Assembly: GCF_030378205.1 (NCBI RefSeq)
Contig: NZ_CP127385.1
Location: forward strand, 5,372,001-5,436,000
Source: Bradyrhizobium sp. NP1
GTDB taxonomy: Bacteria; Pseudomonadota; Alphaproteobacteria; Rhizobiales; Xanthobacteraceae
Direction of reading: 5' to 3'
Length of the DNA stretch: 64,000 bases
In this document: positions 52,117 to 61,395 of the stretch, in pieces
Layout: every line of letters begins with the position of its first letter
How positions within the stretch are numbered: the first letter of the stretch is position 1
The notes under the pieces: model-generated
Database searches by the model: none
What the model saw: the letters and a program-made list of their open reading frames with translations, nothing else
Told to the model about the DNA's origin: nothing
Made by a program: the position numbers and the translations under genes

Positions 52117-52989
52117 TCAAGGCTGGCTCTTCGCAGACCGCGGCGAAAGCGGGACCTGGATGACCCTGAAGCCTGCGACCTCGGGAAATCCGTCCGCGGA
52201 GTCGGCGGACACCAGCGCCAGCACCGCCGCCGGCACTTCGCCGCTCGCCATCCGATTGACCGCACTCGCCTGCCCGACGCTCAGTTGGACCGAAGGCGCG
52301 CCTGCCGCCACCATCGCGATCCTGACATCGACGCTGGATGCGACATACTTTTCATCGATCGCGACGTTCTTGCCGGCAAGATCGGATACCGACCTGATCT
52401 CCGGACGAACCATGACGATGGCGACCAGGAGATCCGTGTTGTTGGCTGACGCAGCCGCGGAATGTGCGCCATTGCCGCGCGCGGCCGTCGCGCCTGTCAT
52501 CCGCTCCGCAGCCGCGGTCGCGGTCGCCACCAGCTCTTGTATCGTCCTGCTGCTTGAGCTCTGGACAAGACCCACGGTGGCCTGCCCGATCTCGGCATTC
52601 GGCTCTGACGTACCGGACCCAGCCACGGCGATGCTGCCTTTCGGCTCGCGTTGGGACCTCGGCGAAGGCGGCGGAAGCGGGACATGCGTTGCGGGAGGGT
52701 CCGCTCTTGCCGTGAGGATGGCTGCCCCTACCTTCCTGGCGACATGGGCGGCGCCCTCACGGCCACGATGAAGCGGCTTTTCACCCTTTGCCGCGACGGC
52801 CGACCTGGCCCCTCTTGTCGGGGGCCTCGCCCTGAATGATGCAAGCTGGAGCGGCGTCTGAACCGCCGTTCTGTCGACACAGGCGACGGCGCCGTTGTCA
52901 GCGCAGGTCTCCGCGGCCGCTTGGTGAGTTGGCTGGCGGCTGCAGCCGACCAGGGTCGCAGCCAACGCGATCATGAGAGGCGTCCTCAA
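52117..52989 (-). CDS. Lipoprotein with C-terminal binding-protein-like segment
   Basis: The 290-residue product has a lipoprotein signal (RTPLMIALAATLVGC, lipobox LVGC) so it is probably anchored by an N-terminal Cys. A disordered, Arg/Pro/Ala-rich linker follows (about 40-170), then LVAIVMVRPEIRSVSDLAGKNVAIDEKYVA-like sequence (200-290), which recalls half a periplasmic binding protein of the TAXI/TRAP class. The full two-domain fold is missing. A TTG start at 52989 with GGGGG upstream is preferred over ATG 52974 because it keeps the basic residue of the signal. A CtrA-type box lies upstream. Function unknown. Confidence 0.65.
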   Translation of the reverse strand: MRTPLMIALAATLVGCSRQPTHQAAAETCADNGAVACVDRTAVQTPLQLASFRARPPTRGARSAVAAKGEKPLHRGREGAAHVARKVGAAILTARADPPATHVPLPPPSPRSQREPKGSIAVAGSGTSEPNAEIGQATVGLVQSSSSRTIQELVATATAAAERMTGATAARGNGAHSAAASANNTDLLVAIVMVRPEIRSVSDLAGKNVAIDEKYVASSVDVRIAMVAAGAPSVQLSVGQASAVNRMASGEVPAAVLALVSADSADGFPEVAGFRVIQVPLSPRSAKSQP

Positions 52990-53069
52990 GCAATCCCCCT
53001 GGAGGATGAATGCCCGCCGTCATTCCGTCTGCGTATTCCGCGCTGAACCTCTATCTCTTGAGCAAAAAT

Positions 53070-53085
53070 GTTAAACGCGCATTAA
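53070..53085 (-). promoter_or_regulatory. CtrA-type box upstream of the lipoprotein gene
   Basis: Minus strand TTAATGCGCGTTTAAC is a perfect TTAA-N7-TTAAC match, about 80-95 bp upstream of the TTG start. Confidence 0.5.
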
Positions 53086-53260
53086 GCGTGCGGCGCTCAG
53101 TGCGCGAAGCTCGCACATGGTTAATGCCGGCGCCGCTGAAATTCGCGCAAGAAAGATCGCGGCGAACGTCAAGGTCGCGGCGTCGCGGGATGAAGCCCGC
53201 CGTGACGCCGCGCCCGTCGCCGCGTTTCGCCCCAGGACGATCTGGAGCATCAGCCCGAAG

Positions 53261-54472
53261 CTATTTCCCCACCAGCGGACACTGGCTTTCGGACAGCGGG
53301 CGGAAGGAGTCCTCGCCGGACATCTCGGCCAGCACCTGATAATAGTCGCCGCGATATTTCGACTGCGCCGGGGACTTCACCTTCATCAGGTAGGTCTTGT
53401 GCATGACGCGACCGTCGGGGCGGATCTCGACGTTCTTGTTGTAGAAATCGTTCACCGGCAATTCCCGCATCTTCGCGGCGACGGCCTTGCCGTCGGTGGT
53501 GCCGGCCGCCTGCACCGCCTTCAGATAATGCAGCACCGAGGCATAGGTGCCGGCCGTGATCAGATTGGGGATGAAGCCGCCGGAGCGCTCCATGAAGCGC
53601 TTGGCCCAGGCGCGGGTCTCGTCATTGGTGTCCCAATAGAACGACGTGGTCAGCGTCAGCCCCTGCGCGACGTCGAGTCCAAGCCCCTCGATGTCGTTGA
53701 TGTAGATGACGAGGCTCGCGAGACTCTGGCCGGACTGCACGATGCCGAATTCGCGCGCCTGCTTGATCGCCGTCAAGAGGTCGGCGCCCGACATCGCAAG
53801 CCCAATCACCTTGGCTTTCGACGCCTGCGCCTGCAACAGGAACGAGGAGAAGTCAGGGGAGCCAAACGGAAAGCGCACGCTGCCGGCCACCTTGCCGCCG
53901 TTCGCCTCGACGAAGCGGCTCGCATCGTTCTGCAGAGAGTGGCCGAACGCGTAGTCGCTGGTCAGGAAGAACCAGGAATCGCCGCCCTGTTTCGTCACCT
54001 GGCTCGCGGTGCCCTTGGCGAACGAATAGGTATCGTAGCTCCACTGCGTCGTGGTCGCCGAACAGGCCTTGCCCGTGAGCTCGGTGGTCGCAGCGCCCGA
54101 GATCAAGAGGATCTTGTTGCGGGGACGCGCAACTTCCTGGGTCGCGAGCGCCACCGCCGAGCCGGCGACGTCGGTGATGGCGTCGACGCCCTCGGTATCG
54201 AACCACTTGCGGCTCAGGTTGACCGCGATGTCGGGCTTGTTCTGATGGTCGGCGGTGACCACGACGATCGGCTTGCCGAGCACTTTCCCACCGAAATCAT
54301 CGACCGCCATCTGCGTGGCCTCGACCGAATGCTTGCCGACGAGATAGGCGAAGCCGCCCGAGTGGTCCGTCATCACTCCGATCTTGACCGCGCCGTCGGG
54401 GCCTTGCGCGTGCGCGATGGCGCACGATGCCAGCACGGCCGCGACGACCAATCCCAATCCTGTTGCCTTCAC
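53261..54472 (-). CDS. Liv-type ABC transporter substrate-binding protein
   Basis: The 403-residue protein has a signal peptide (KATGLGLVVAAVLASCAIAH) and the Peripla_BP_6 fold: VKIGVMTDHSGGFAYLVGKH, FGGKVLGKPIVVV, and LYLMKVKSP-like TYLMKVKSPAQSKYRGDYYQ near the end. The start is GTG at 54472, with GGAGAGAACGATC upstream. It is separated from the gamma-glutamyltransferase by 41 bp on the same strand and is probably co-transcribed with it. Substrate: perhaps an amino acid or short peptide released by Ggt, by inference from the operon. Confidence 0.88.
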   Translation of the reverse strand: MKATGLGLVVAAVLASCAIAHAQGPDGAVKIGVMTDHSGGFAYLVGKHSVEATQMAVDDFGGKVLGKPIVVVTADHQNKPDIAVNLSRKWFDTEGVDAITDVAGSAVALATQEVARPRNKILLISGAATTELTGKACSATTTQWSYDTYSFAKGTASQVTKQGGDSWFFLTSDYAFGHSLQNDASRFVEANGGKVAGSVRFPFGSPDFSSFLLQAQASKAKVIGLAMSGADLLTAIKQAREFGIVQSGQSLASLVIYINDIEGLGLDVAQGLTLTTSFYWDTNDETRAWAKRFMERSGGFIPNLITAGTYASVLHYLKAVQAAGTTDGKAVAAKMRELPVNDFYNKNVEIRPDGRVMHKTYLMKVKSPAQSKYRGDYYQVLAEMSGEDSFRPLSESQCPLVGK

Positions 54473-54513
54473 GATCGTTCTCTCCTCTGGAATGTCGGTG
54501 GTGTCTTTAAGGC

Positions 54514-56127
54514 TCAGACCGCGAGCGCGATGCCGTCGTGTCCGGGATCGGCGCCGCCATCGAGCCTGTCGCCATCGATGCGGATGCCGTGGACGGCCGC
54601 GAATCCGAACGTGTACGGGCTGCGGATCACCTCGTATCCCTCGGCCTCGAGTTGCCGCGTGGTGCGATGGATGATCCGGTTCGAGACGTCGATGGCGTTG
54701 CTGGTTGCCGAGAACCGCGGCGCGCTCACCGCCTCGGTCATCGTCATGCCGAAATCGAGGACGTTGAGGATCGCCTGCAGCACGCCCATCGCGATCTGCG
54801 TGGCGCCGGGCGCGCCGATCACGAGATAGGGCTTGCCGCCGCGGAAAATGATCGAGGGACACACCGAGGTGAAGCGCGCCTTGCCCGGCGCGATGCTGCC
54901 GGCCCGGCCCGGCCGCGGATCGAACACGGCCATGCAGCCGTTGTAGAAGAAGCCAAGGCCGTCGGTGATCACGCCGGAAGGCATTCCGAGCGAATGCGTC
55001 ATGGTCACGCAGTTGCCGTCGCGGTCGACCACCGAGACCTGGGTCGTATCCTTCGACGGAAATCCGGAATTGAAGCGCGGCACGTCCGCCTTCACCCTCG
55101 CCGCGATGTCCTTCGCCATGGCCGCGGCGTAGTCCTTCGAGGAAAGGCGCGCGACCGGGACGTCGACGAAGCCGGGATCGCCGATGAAATTGTCCTTGTC
55201 GACGGTCGCGCGCTTCATGGCCTCGCAGACGACGCGGAGATACTCGGCGCTGTTGTGTCCGATGCCAGCGAGGTCGAAGCGCTCGAGCATGTTGAGCATC
55301 TCGATCAGCATGAGGCCGCCGCCGGGCGGGTTGTTCGTGGTGATTTGGTAGTCGCGGTAGGTGCTGCGCAGCGGATCGAGCCATTTGGGCTGATAGGATG
55401 CGAGATCATCAGCCGTGATCAGGCCGCCGTGCTCGCGCATGTCGCGCGCGATCGCTTTCGCAAGCTCCCCCTTGTAGAAGACGTCCGAGCCGCCTTCGGC
55501 GATCAGGCGCAGCGTCCGGGCGTAGTCCGGATTGCGCACGAGGTCGCCGACGCGCTTCGGCGTGCCGTCGTCGCGGCAATAGAGGCTTCGCCCCGACGGC
55601 GAGAACGCCAGCCGCTCCACGCCGGACGCACGCCCCATCGTGCCGGGATCGGACCAGAAGAACTCGACATGCGGGCGCACCATCCAGCCCCGCTCGGCCC
55701 ATTCGATGGCCGGCGCGACGATGTCGCGCCACGGCAGGACGCCGAACCTGGCATGGGCCTCGAAATAGGCCTTCAGCGAGGCGGGAACGCAGGCCGATTG
55801 ATAGCCGAGGTCGTTGACCTTGCCCTTGAGGATGAAGCCATAGCCGTCGCGCGCCTCACTCTCGATCAGGTGCTCCCACATGTCGGGCCGCGCCGCCGCC
55901 GGCGATGGCGCATGAAAGTCGAGATACTTGTGAAAATTCTGCGCGGGGAAGTAGATGCCGGCGCTGCCGAACCCGGCGATCCCTGTCATCAGTGGGTCCA
56001 CCACGCCCTGCACCAGCGCGCAGGCGATCGCGGCATCGACGGCATTGCCGCCGGCTTCCAGCATCGACGCTCCGGCTTCCGCCGCTTCGGTTTGCGCCGC
56101 GACAATCATCGCCTTCGCCTGGGGCAT
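54514..56127 (-). CDS. ggt: Gamma-glutamyltransferase-family protein
   Basis: The 537-residue protein has the Ggt N-terminal block with EAGASMLEAGGNAVDAAIAC, the self-cleavage nucleophile Thr361 in KDTTQVSVVDRDGN, and PSGVITDGLGFFYNGCMAVF plus a C-terminal APGATQIAMGVLQAILNVLD. In classical Ggt the nucleophile motif is TTHxS; here it is TTQVS, a variant seen in related amidohydrolases of this N-terminal nucleophile family (cephalosporin acylase/oxamate-like). No signal peptide is visible, so it may be cytosolic, unlike E. coli Ggt. It is divergent from a LysR regulator and upstream of a binding protein gene. Name Ggt is family level. Confidence 0.8.
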   Translation of the reverse strand: MPQAKAMIVAAQTEAAEAGASMLEAGGNAVDAAIACALVQGVVDPLMTGIAGFGSAGIYFPAQNFHKYLDFHAPSPAAARPDMWEHLIESEARDGYGFILKGKVNDLGYQSACVPASLKAYFEAHARFGVLPWRDIVAPAIEWAERGWMVRPHVEFFWSDPGTMGRASGVERLAFSPSGRSLYCRDDGTPKRVGDLVRNPDYARTLRLIAEGGSDVFYKGELAKAIARDMREHGGLITADDLASYQPKWLDPLRSTYRDYQITTNNPPGGGLMLIEMLNMLERFDLAGIGHNSAEYLRVVCEAMKRATVDKDNFIGDPGFVDVPVARLSSKDYAAAMAKDIAARVKADVPRFNSGFPSKDTTQVSVVDRDGNCVTMTHSLGMPSGVITDGLGFFYNGCMAVFDPRPGRAGSIAPGKARFTSVCPSIIFRGGKPYLVIGAPGATQIAMGVLQAILNVLDFGMTMTEAVSAPRFSATSNAIDVSNRIIHRTTRQLEAEGYEVIRSPYTFGFAAVHGIRIDGDRLDGGADPGHDGIALAV

Positions 56128-56277
56128 GGTTCCTCCGCTTCGCTAGAGTTCTTGGCCGCGACCAGTGGCGGTCTTCGCCGCCCCTTGGGCTGTTTCCGGC
56201 ACGGGCATCCCGGCGCGGGCATCGTGGTTTTGGTTTGGCAAATCGCATTCATGCCTGTCCAATACTAATGCTGTCGT

Positions 56278-56302
56278 GATTGATAACCCCGTGATATCAA
56301 TC
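56278..56302 (+). promoter_or_regulatory. LysR-type operator between ggt-like gene and lysR
   Basis: GATTGATA, 9-base spacer, TATCAATC: a perfect inverted repeat containing T-N11-A, centred 20 bp before the lysR start and about 160 bp before the ggt-like start. A regulator controlling its own gene and the divergent ggt operon is expected. Confidence 0.65.
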
Positions 56303-56309
56303 CACCGCC

Positions 56310-57215
56310 ATGGTCCACCCTTCGCTTCATGCCAAGACGCAATACTTCCTCGCCGTGGGAGAGACGCTGAGCTTCCGCAAGGCGGCTAGGGCGCTGGGGA
56401 TTGCCCAGCCGGCGCTGAGCCGCAGCATCCGCCAGCTCGAGGAGCAGCTCGGCTTTGCGCTGTTCGAGCGCTCGACGCGCCATGTGGCGCTGACCCCGGC
56501 CGGCGAAATCCTCTACCGCGAGGGCACCGAGGCGATGCGGCGGCTGGCCGGCGCTTTCTCGCGCGCGGGCGCGGTGGCGCAGGGTCTCCGCGGCACGCTG
56601 ATGGTCGGCTACTCGACCTTCGCCGCGACGGGCCCGATGTCGGACATCATCATCGAATTTCGCAAGCAGTATCCGGAAGCGCAGGTCGCGCTACGATTGC
56701 TCGCGTCGTCGGAGCAGTCGGCAGCGCTCGATGAAGGGACCATCGACCTCGGTTTCATGATGTCGAACGTGTCGGCGGGGCTGCGGCAGAGCATTCCGAT
56801 CTCGCGCGAACGGCTGATCGCGATCGTGCCGGCCAATCACGCGTGGGCCAGCGAACGGTCGATAACGCTGCGACGCCTGGCGACGGCGCCGATCGTGATC
56901 GGCACGGCGACGCGATGGCGCGGCTTCAGGACGCTGGTCGACGACATGACGGGGGCCAAGGGACTGAAACTGAACGTCGTCGAGGAGGCCGACGACCTGC
57001 CGGTGCTGCTCCAGCTGGTGCGCTCCGGTCTCGGCTGCACGATCCTGGACGTGTCGTTCATTCCGACGCTGCCGCCCGGCATCAAGCCGCTCGAGATCAG
57101 GGATGCCAGGGCAACCCTGGACATCGTGCTGACATGGCGAGCGGACAACCTGTCTCCCCTCACCGCGCGGTTCGTCGAGGTCGCCAAAAGACTGGTCGAG
57201 GGTTCAGAAGGCTGA
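56310..57215 (+). CDS. LysR-family transcriptional regulator
   Basis: The 301-residue protein has an N-terminal winged helix with TLSFRKAARALGIAQPALSR and QLEEQLGFALFERSTRHVAL, then an effector domain beginning LRGTLMVGYSTFAATGPMS. It is divergent from the ggt-like gene (183-bp gap) and likely regulates it through the palindrome at 56278-56302. No ribosome site precedes the ATG, so translation may be weak or start on a leaderless message. Confidence 0.9.
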   Translation: MVHPSLHAKTQYFLAVGETLSFRKAARALGIAQPALSRSIRQLEEQLGFALFERSTRHVALTPAGEILYREGTEAMRRLAGAFSRAGAVAQGLRGTLMVGYSTFAATGPMSDIIIEFRKQYPEAQVALRLLASSEQSAALDEGTIDLGFMMSNVSAGLRQSIPISRERLIAIVPANHAWASERSITLRRLATAPIVIGTATRWRGFRTLVDDMTGAKGLKLNVVEEADDLPVLLQLVRSGLGCTILDVSFIPTLPPGIKPLEIRDARATLDIVLTWRADNLSPLTARFVEVAKRLVEGSEG

Positions 57216-57257
57216 CGTCCTTGCCGCGCGCCCGTTTTGCCGCCTCGGCGGCAGGTA

Positions 57258-58376
57258 TCAAACGACGGCGGCGGCGGGCCGCTGAAACAGCGGTCCACCC
57301 GCCGCTTCCTTGCGTGACCGGTAGACCGCCAGCACGCCTTGGCACGTCTTCACGTTCAGGCGCAGGAAATCGAGCTTCAACCGATCGAGATCGCCGGCCG
57401 TGATGCGGTAGTTCGGCGCCCCGAGAAAAAGCAGCGCCATCGCGGTCGGCCAGGAAAAATCGAGCGCCTTGGCCAGGATCAACGCCGGCTCCCGATCCCT
57501 CTCCACCAGTGCGCGCTCCACGATGTCGATCGGCAGCGGGCACAACAGCGACAGCGCGACGGCGGTCTCGTTGAACCTCAGCGAGTGGGCGAACTCGAAC
57601 ACCTTGTCTTCGGTCAATTCTCCGCGGTCGTGGAGCTTTGCCACCGTTCGCTTCGCGGTGAAGTAGTCCTTCGAGGCCGGACCAAATCTTGCGTGAATTG
57701 CGCCTGTAACATCGACGACGACGCTCCGAATCTCGGGCTCGATGTCGGGACGCTCCTTTTCGAGCTTCCGCCGCACCTCATCCGAGGCCTTGGCGATCAG
57801 CTGGTGGAAGAGCTGCCGGGGAATGTCCTTTCGAAGTCCGACCGACTCGGCAAGGATCGAATCTCCTTCAGAGCGCCGCACCAGATGCAGGAAGCCCAGG
57901 TTTGAAAAACTCGCGCCGCTGTTTGCGGCCACCGCGTTCACGACGTCGCTCGATCCGCGAACCACGAGGACGTCGGTGACGGCTTCGGGCACCGACCTTC
58001 GCTTCGAGATCGCGAGCAAATGCTGCTGGCTCCGCGTTCGCGCGCAGGAAACCAGCGTCTCCACGTCAAGACGTTCGGATTGGCTCAGCACGGGCCACGC
58101 GACGTCGATGCTGTCGTCCGAGGCCAGCTCGCGGGTCAGCTTGAACGGCGCGTTCCTGCTGACCGCCAGCTTTCCCGCCAGCCGGGCGCGCGCGCTCGTC
58201 TCGATCTCGCGGGCAAGACGGCTGATGATCTCGCCGAAGGTCCAGATCTCCTCTTCGGAATAGGTCCCTGCGATCAGCACATCCGTCGCGTGCCACAGGG
58301 CGCGCAGGCAGCTCTCGGCAGTTCCCTTGGAAACTGCATCTTCCAAATCGGACAGAAACGATGCGTGTGCAGCCAT
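57258..58376 (-). CDS. DUF2336 domain protein
   Basis: The 372-residue protein is helical and has the DUF2336 block IISRLAREIETSARARLAGK, PVLSQSERLDVETLVSCART and SKRRSVPEAVTDVLV. The family is abundant in alphaproteobacteria and its function is unknown; HEAT-like repeats are suspected. Start ATG 58376 is preferred; a TTG at 58406 would add ten residues. It is convergent with lysR. Confidence 0.75.
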   Translation of the reverse strand: MAAHASFLSDLEDAVSKGTAESCLRALWHATDVLIAGTYSEEEIWTFGEIISRLAREIETSARARLAGKLAVSRNAPFKLTRELASDDSIDVAWPVLSQSERLDVETLVSCARTRSQQHLLAISKRRSVPEAVTDVLVVRGSSDVVNAVAANSGASFSNLGFLHLVRRSEGDSILAESVGLRKDIPRQLFHQLIAKASDEVRRKLEKERPDIEPEIRSVVVDVTGAIHARFGPASKDYFTAKRTVAKLHDRGELTEDKVFEFAHSLRFNETAVALSLLCPLPIDIVERALVERDREPALILAKALDFSWPTAMALLFLGAPNYRITAGDLDRLKLDFLRLNVKTCQGVLAVYRSRKEAAGGPLFQRPAAAVV

Positions 58377-58503
58377 TTTGAACGGCTCAATCGTTGAACA
58401 AGACAAAGAAAATCAAATCGAGCAATGCAGGCGCACTACAGCAGGTCTGGATTGAATGATTGGTAAAACGCCCGCCCTCATGAAAGCTTGGCTGATTTTG
58501 CGG

Positions 58504-58523
58504 AAATCAGATCGATCAGATTT
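58504..58523. promoter_or_regulatory. 20-bp imperfect palindrome related to the one at 62270
   Basis: AAATCAGATCGATCAGATTT is symmetric at 18 of 20 positions and shares CAGATCGATC with 62270-62283. It lies between the DUF2336 gene and the hypothetical gene at 58785. Confidence 0.45.
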
Positions 58524-58652
58524 TAGCGAAATGCCAACCGGCATGGCATCGGCGAAGCGCCGGCCGTTGTTGACGGTGCGCGCCGGCATGGGCCGCGGAT
58601 CGTTGCCCGCTTCCAATGTGAGATCCTTCACAGTGGAAGACGATCGTCCGGT

Positions 58653-58724
58653 CTAGTGTGGTCGAATCCGAAGTTCGCAAAAGAGGATGCCGCGCAATGA
58701 CGCGAACTTCGGATCGAGCGCACT
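58653..58724. repeat. Palindromic intergenic element, type C
   Basis: GAATCCGAAGTTCGC pairs with GCGAACTTCGGAT (58702-58714), with outer TAGTG and CACT. The core is identical to the element at 43873-43943. It lies in the 408-bp gap between the DUF2336 gene and the next gene, where I see no other gene. Confidence 0.75.
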
Positions 58725-58784
58725 GGACTCGCGACCACATTCAAATCGCATGTCGACTTTCCCGCGAAAAAAGGCAGCCGCGTC

Positions 58785-59249
58785 ATGAGCAGCGACTCTC
58801 CGCTTTCGAACCCACAGAGGTGGGACTGGCCGTTCTGGATGAAGGGCAGCATGCCCAATCCGCTCGACGTCTTCGCGGCGCCACAGAATCTCGTCCAACC
58901 CATATTGCCGGGGTGGGTGTTCGGCAGCGTGTCCGTCACCGAACAGAATTCGAGCGATCCCGATACCGAACGAGCGATTGTCGCTGCGCAGAGCTATGGC
59001 CGTCAGCTCGGCCGGGTCATGGACGCTGTCGCCGCCCTCATTGCCGAGTTGCCGAAGGCCAGGCAGGAAGCAAAGCCTTTCCAGGCGTTCGCGGAAATCC
59101 GTCGCGAGATCGACGACATCAAGACAGAGGCCGCAGCCCGACGCCTCGACCGCATCGTGGCCGACCTTGCGACGCTGAAGCAGACCAAGCCCGCGGAATA
59201 TGATCGGCTCGCCGCGACGCTTCGCAAGGCCCTCAAGGGAGCGTCATGA
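58785..59249 (+). CDS. Hypothetical soluble helical protein
   Basis: The 154-residue product is not recognised. The N-terminus is Trp/Pro-rich (NPQRWDWPFWMKGSMPNPLD) and the C-terminal 90 residues are helical (QSYGRQLGRVMDAVAALIAE and AARRLDRIVADLATLKQTKP). The layout recalls phasin-like or granule-associated proteins, without a clear match. Its last 6 bases overlap the end of the convergent DoxDA gene. Confidence 0.6.
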   Translation: MSSDSPLSNPQRWDWPFWMKGSMPNPLDVFAAPQNLVQPILPGWVFGSVSVTEQNSSDPDTERAIVAAQSYGRQLGRVMDAVAALIAELPKARQEAKPFQAFAEIRREIDDIKTEAAARRLDRIVADLATLKQTKPAEYDRLAATLRKALKGAS

Positions 59250-60374
59250 AGTCTTCGGCTCCCGTTCTGGCCTGTTGTCCAGCCTTGTCGAGAAGGTCCG
59301 GCCGTCCACATCCGTGAGCCGGACGAGTTTCGCCTGGGCCGTCGCACCCGAGCCGGGCGCGGGTAGCGTCACGCTGGCGGCGGCTCCCATCGGAGCCCGG
59401 ATCCCGAAAGGACCGGGCGCGAACTTGTTGTAGGCGTAATCGTTCGCGAAAGCGGCCTTTGGCAATGCCGAGAGCGCGGCCGCGTCGTAATGCGCGACCG
59501 GGCGGTTGTCGGCGTCGAGCAGATCGGCCGCGACGACATGCACCGGCGCCTCGGGCGTACCGGCATCGAGGTAGACGTGGAAGCGGACGGAGCCGTCCGG
59601 CAGCAATCTTGCGTCGCTGAGCGTGAGATGATGCTTGGTCGGGCTGACCGGTCCGCCATGGAACGGCGTTACCACCGAGCCGCGGTAGTAGCTGTAGGTC
59701 CCGACGTCGAACACCAGCACGAAGCCGAGCACCGCGAGCGCCACGTTACGAAAGGCGATGTCCGGAAGCGGCAACGGCAGGCTTCCCGCCATCCAGCGAA
59801 ACCAGGCCTTTTCAGCGAGCGCGGGATTGCGACGGATCAGGACATTGTCGATGGCGTACGCGCCGCCGCCGCCGAGCAGCAGCGTTGCACCCATCGCGAG
59901 ATTGCAGGCGGCCATGGTCCATTCGTCGATGCAGGTCGCGCCCTGCCAGCCGAACATCGCCATCAGCAGCACGGAAAAACCCATCGATGCCAGGGCGGCG
60001 GCGCGGGTCAGGGCTCCGGCCATCAACATTGCGCCGACGATGAGCTCAGCGGCGCTGAACAGGATCACGCCGGCATAGAGCAGCCAGAAGTGATGCAGCA
60101 TGAAGCTGATCAGATGATCGGTGCCGAACAGCGCTCCAGGCATTGCAGTCTGAAACTTGTTCGCCATCCAGGTGGGCGCGTCCGGATTAAGCTTCTCGGG
60201 CGAATAGATGAAGCGCCGTGAGCCGCCTCCCCAATAGATGAAGCCTTGAATGACGCGGACCGACAGCAAGGCGAGCGCCGCCGTCCGCCACATGCGCTGC
60301 GCCTCGGTCGGCCCAACGGCGTTGCCCGTCAATCGCGCGACGCCGGGTGCCGATGTAAAGGAAAGAATAGACAT
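59244..60374 (-). CDS. DoxD/DoxA fused membrane protein (thiosulfate:quinone oxidoreductase type)
   Basis: The 376-residue protein has an N-terminal four-helix DoxD domain (about 30-210; FIYWGGGSRRFIYSPEKLNP, HHFWLLYAGVILFSAAELIV) and a C-terminal DoxA-like periplasmic domain (about 225-350; GGPVSPTKHHLTLSDARLLP). In Acidianus DoxD and DoxA make thiosulfate:quinone oxidoreductase, oxidising thiosulfate to tetrathionate at the quinone pool. Here both are fused in one chain. It is last in a three-gene unit (28-bp gap). Other sulfur genes are absent, so sulfur chemistry is inferred only. Confidence 0.82.
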   Translation of the reverse strand: MSILSFTSAPGVARLTGNAVGPTEAQRMWRTAALALLSVRVIQGFIYWGGGSRRFIYSPEKLNPDAPTWMANKFQTAMPGALFGTDHLISFMLHHFWLLYAGVILFSAAELIVGAMLMAGALTRAAALASMGFSVLLMAMFGWQGATCIDEWTMAACNLAMGATLLLGGGGAYAIDNVLIRRNPALAEKAWFRWMAGSLPLPLPDIAFRNVALAVLGFVLVFDVGTYSYYRGSVVTPFHGGPVSPTKHHLTLSDARLLPDGSVRFHVYLDAGTPEAPVHVVAADLLDADNRPVAHYDAAALSALPKAAFANDYAYNKFAPGPFGIRAPMGAAASVTLPAPGSGATAQAKLVRLTDVDGRTFSTRLDNRPEREPKTS

Positions 60375-60401
60375 GAGTGCATCACCTGAATTGGCGCGCG
60401 G

Positions 60402-61385
60402 TCAATTGGCCGGCGCGGCGCCCGTGTAGGGCTTGAATCCGTAGCGCTCGAAGATCGAGAGCGCCGTGGGCGAACGGATGAACGACAGCCAGAGCCGGGC
60501 CGCCTCCGGGTGCGCCGCCCCCTTCACCTCCGCGCCGGCATAGATCGCCGTCGTGTTCTGCGCTGATGGGATGTCGACATGGGTGATCGGATTGCCGATC
60601 TGCTCCTGGAACATCGCCTCGGATTGCCAGGTTACGCCCGCCTGGGCGCGTCCCTGCATCAGGAAGAGCGGCGTTTGGCGATGGTGGATCTGGGTCAGAA
60701 CCGCGCTGCCGTCGGCAACCTTGGTCTTGTAGACGGTCGTGGCCAGGGCGTCGCCGCCGGCTTTCTTCAGCGACGCCTCGATCTGCCGGGCGATGCCCTC
60801 GAACTCGGGATTCGGCATGGCCAGGGGAAGGTCGGGCCGCGCCAGATCGGAGAGACCGTTGACATGGCCCGGATTGCCCGCCGGCACCATGATCGCCAGG
60901 GTATTGGTCACGTAGGGAACGGCCGGACCGGTCAGCACGCCCTGATCGATCAGGCCTTGAACCTTCTTCAGCCCTGCCAGATAGGCGTCCGGCTTCGCTG
61001 TCCAGGTCATGTTGCCCGAGGTGACGGTACCGCCGGCCTTGAGCTGCTTCTCGAGCAGGCCCGGCGGAAGGGTCTCCCAGTAGATCCTGCCCTTGAACTC
61101 GGGATGCTGCTGCTCGAAGGCCGCAACCAGCGGCGCCATGGCGAAGAAGTAGTTGCCTCCGACATAGAGCACGAGCTTCGGGTCGGACACGTTGCCATGG
61201 AAATCGGCGAGATCGTCGACCTCCGGAACCGTGAATGAGAGCCCGCGCTCGGTCGCGTCATTGTTCTGTCCGTGCTGCCAGGGCGGAAAGATCGAATCGT
61301 GCTGGACCGGCTCCGCGGAGTGGGCGGCGAGCGGCAGAAGAAGGGCAGCGGCCAGCACGGCGCCGCAGAAGGTGGTTTTGCGCAT
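60402..61385 (-). CDS. Extracellular solute-binding protein, exported
   Basis: The 327-residue protein has a signal peptide (KTTFCGAVLAAALLLPLAAH) and a type 2 periplasmic binding fold: DPKLVLYVGGNYFFAMAPLV, WETLPPGLLEKQLKAGG and a C-terminal ARLWLSFIRSPTALSIFERY. It resembles ModA/iron-sulfate-like binding proteins for anions. No permease or ATPase genes follow, so it is part of the DoxDA unit rather than of an importer. The ATG at 61385 has AGGAGG six bases upstream; the frame runs further without a site. Confidence 0.82.
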   Translation of the reverse strand: MRKTTFCGAVLAAALLLPLAAHSAEPVQHDSIFPPWQHGQNNDATERGLSFTVPEVDDLADFHGNVSDPKLVLYVGGNYFFAMAPLVAAFEQQHPEFKGRIYWETLPPGLLEKQLKAGGTVTSGNMTWTAKPDAYLAGLKKVQGLIDQGVLTGPAVPYVTNTLAIMVPAGNPGHVNGLSDLARPDLPLAMPNPEFEGIARQIEASLKKAGGDALATTVYKTKVADGSAVLTQIHHRQTPLFLMQGRAQAGVTWQSEAMFQEQIGNPITHVDIPSAQNTTAIYAGAEVKGAAHPEAARLWLSFIRSPTALSIFERYGFKPYTGAAPAN

Positions 61386-61395
61386 TCGAGCCTCC

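Noticed and set aside
53117..54829. 570-codon plus-strand frame opposite the Liv-type binding protein
   Set aside because: Antisense shadow; the minus-strand gene has signal peptide and fold motifs.
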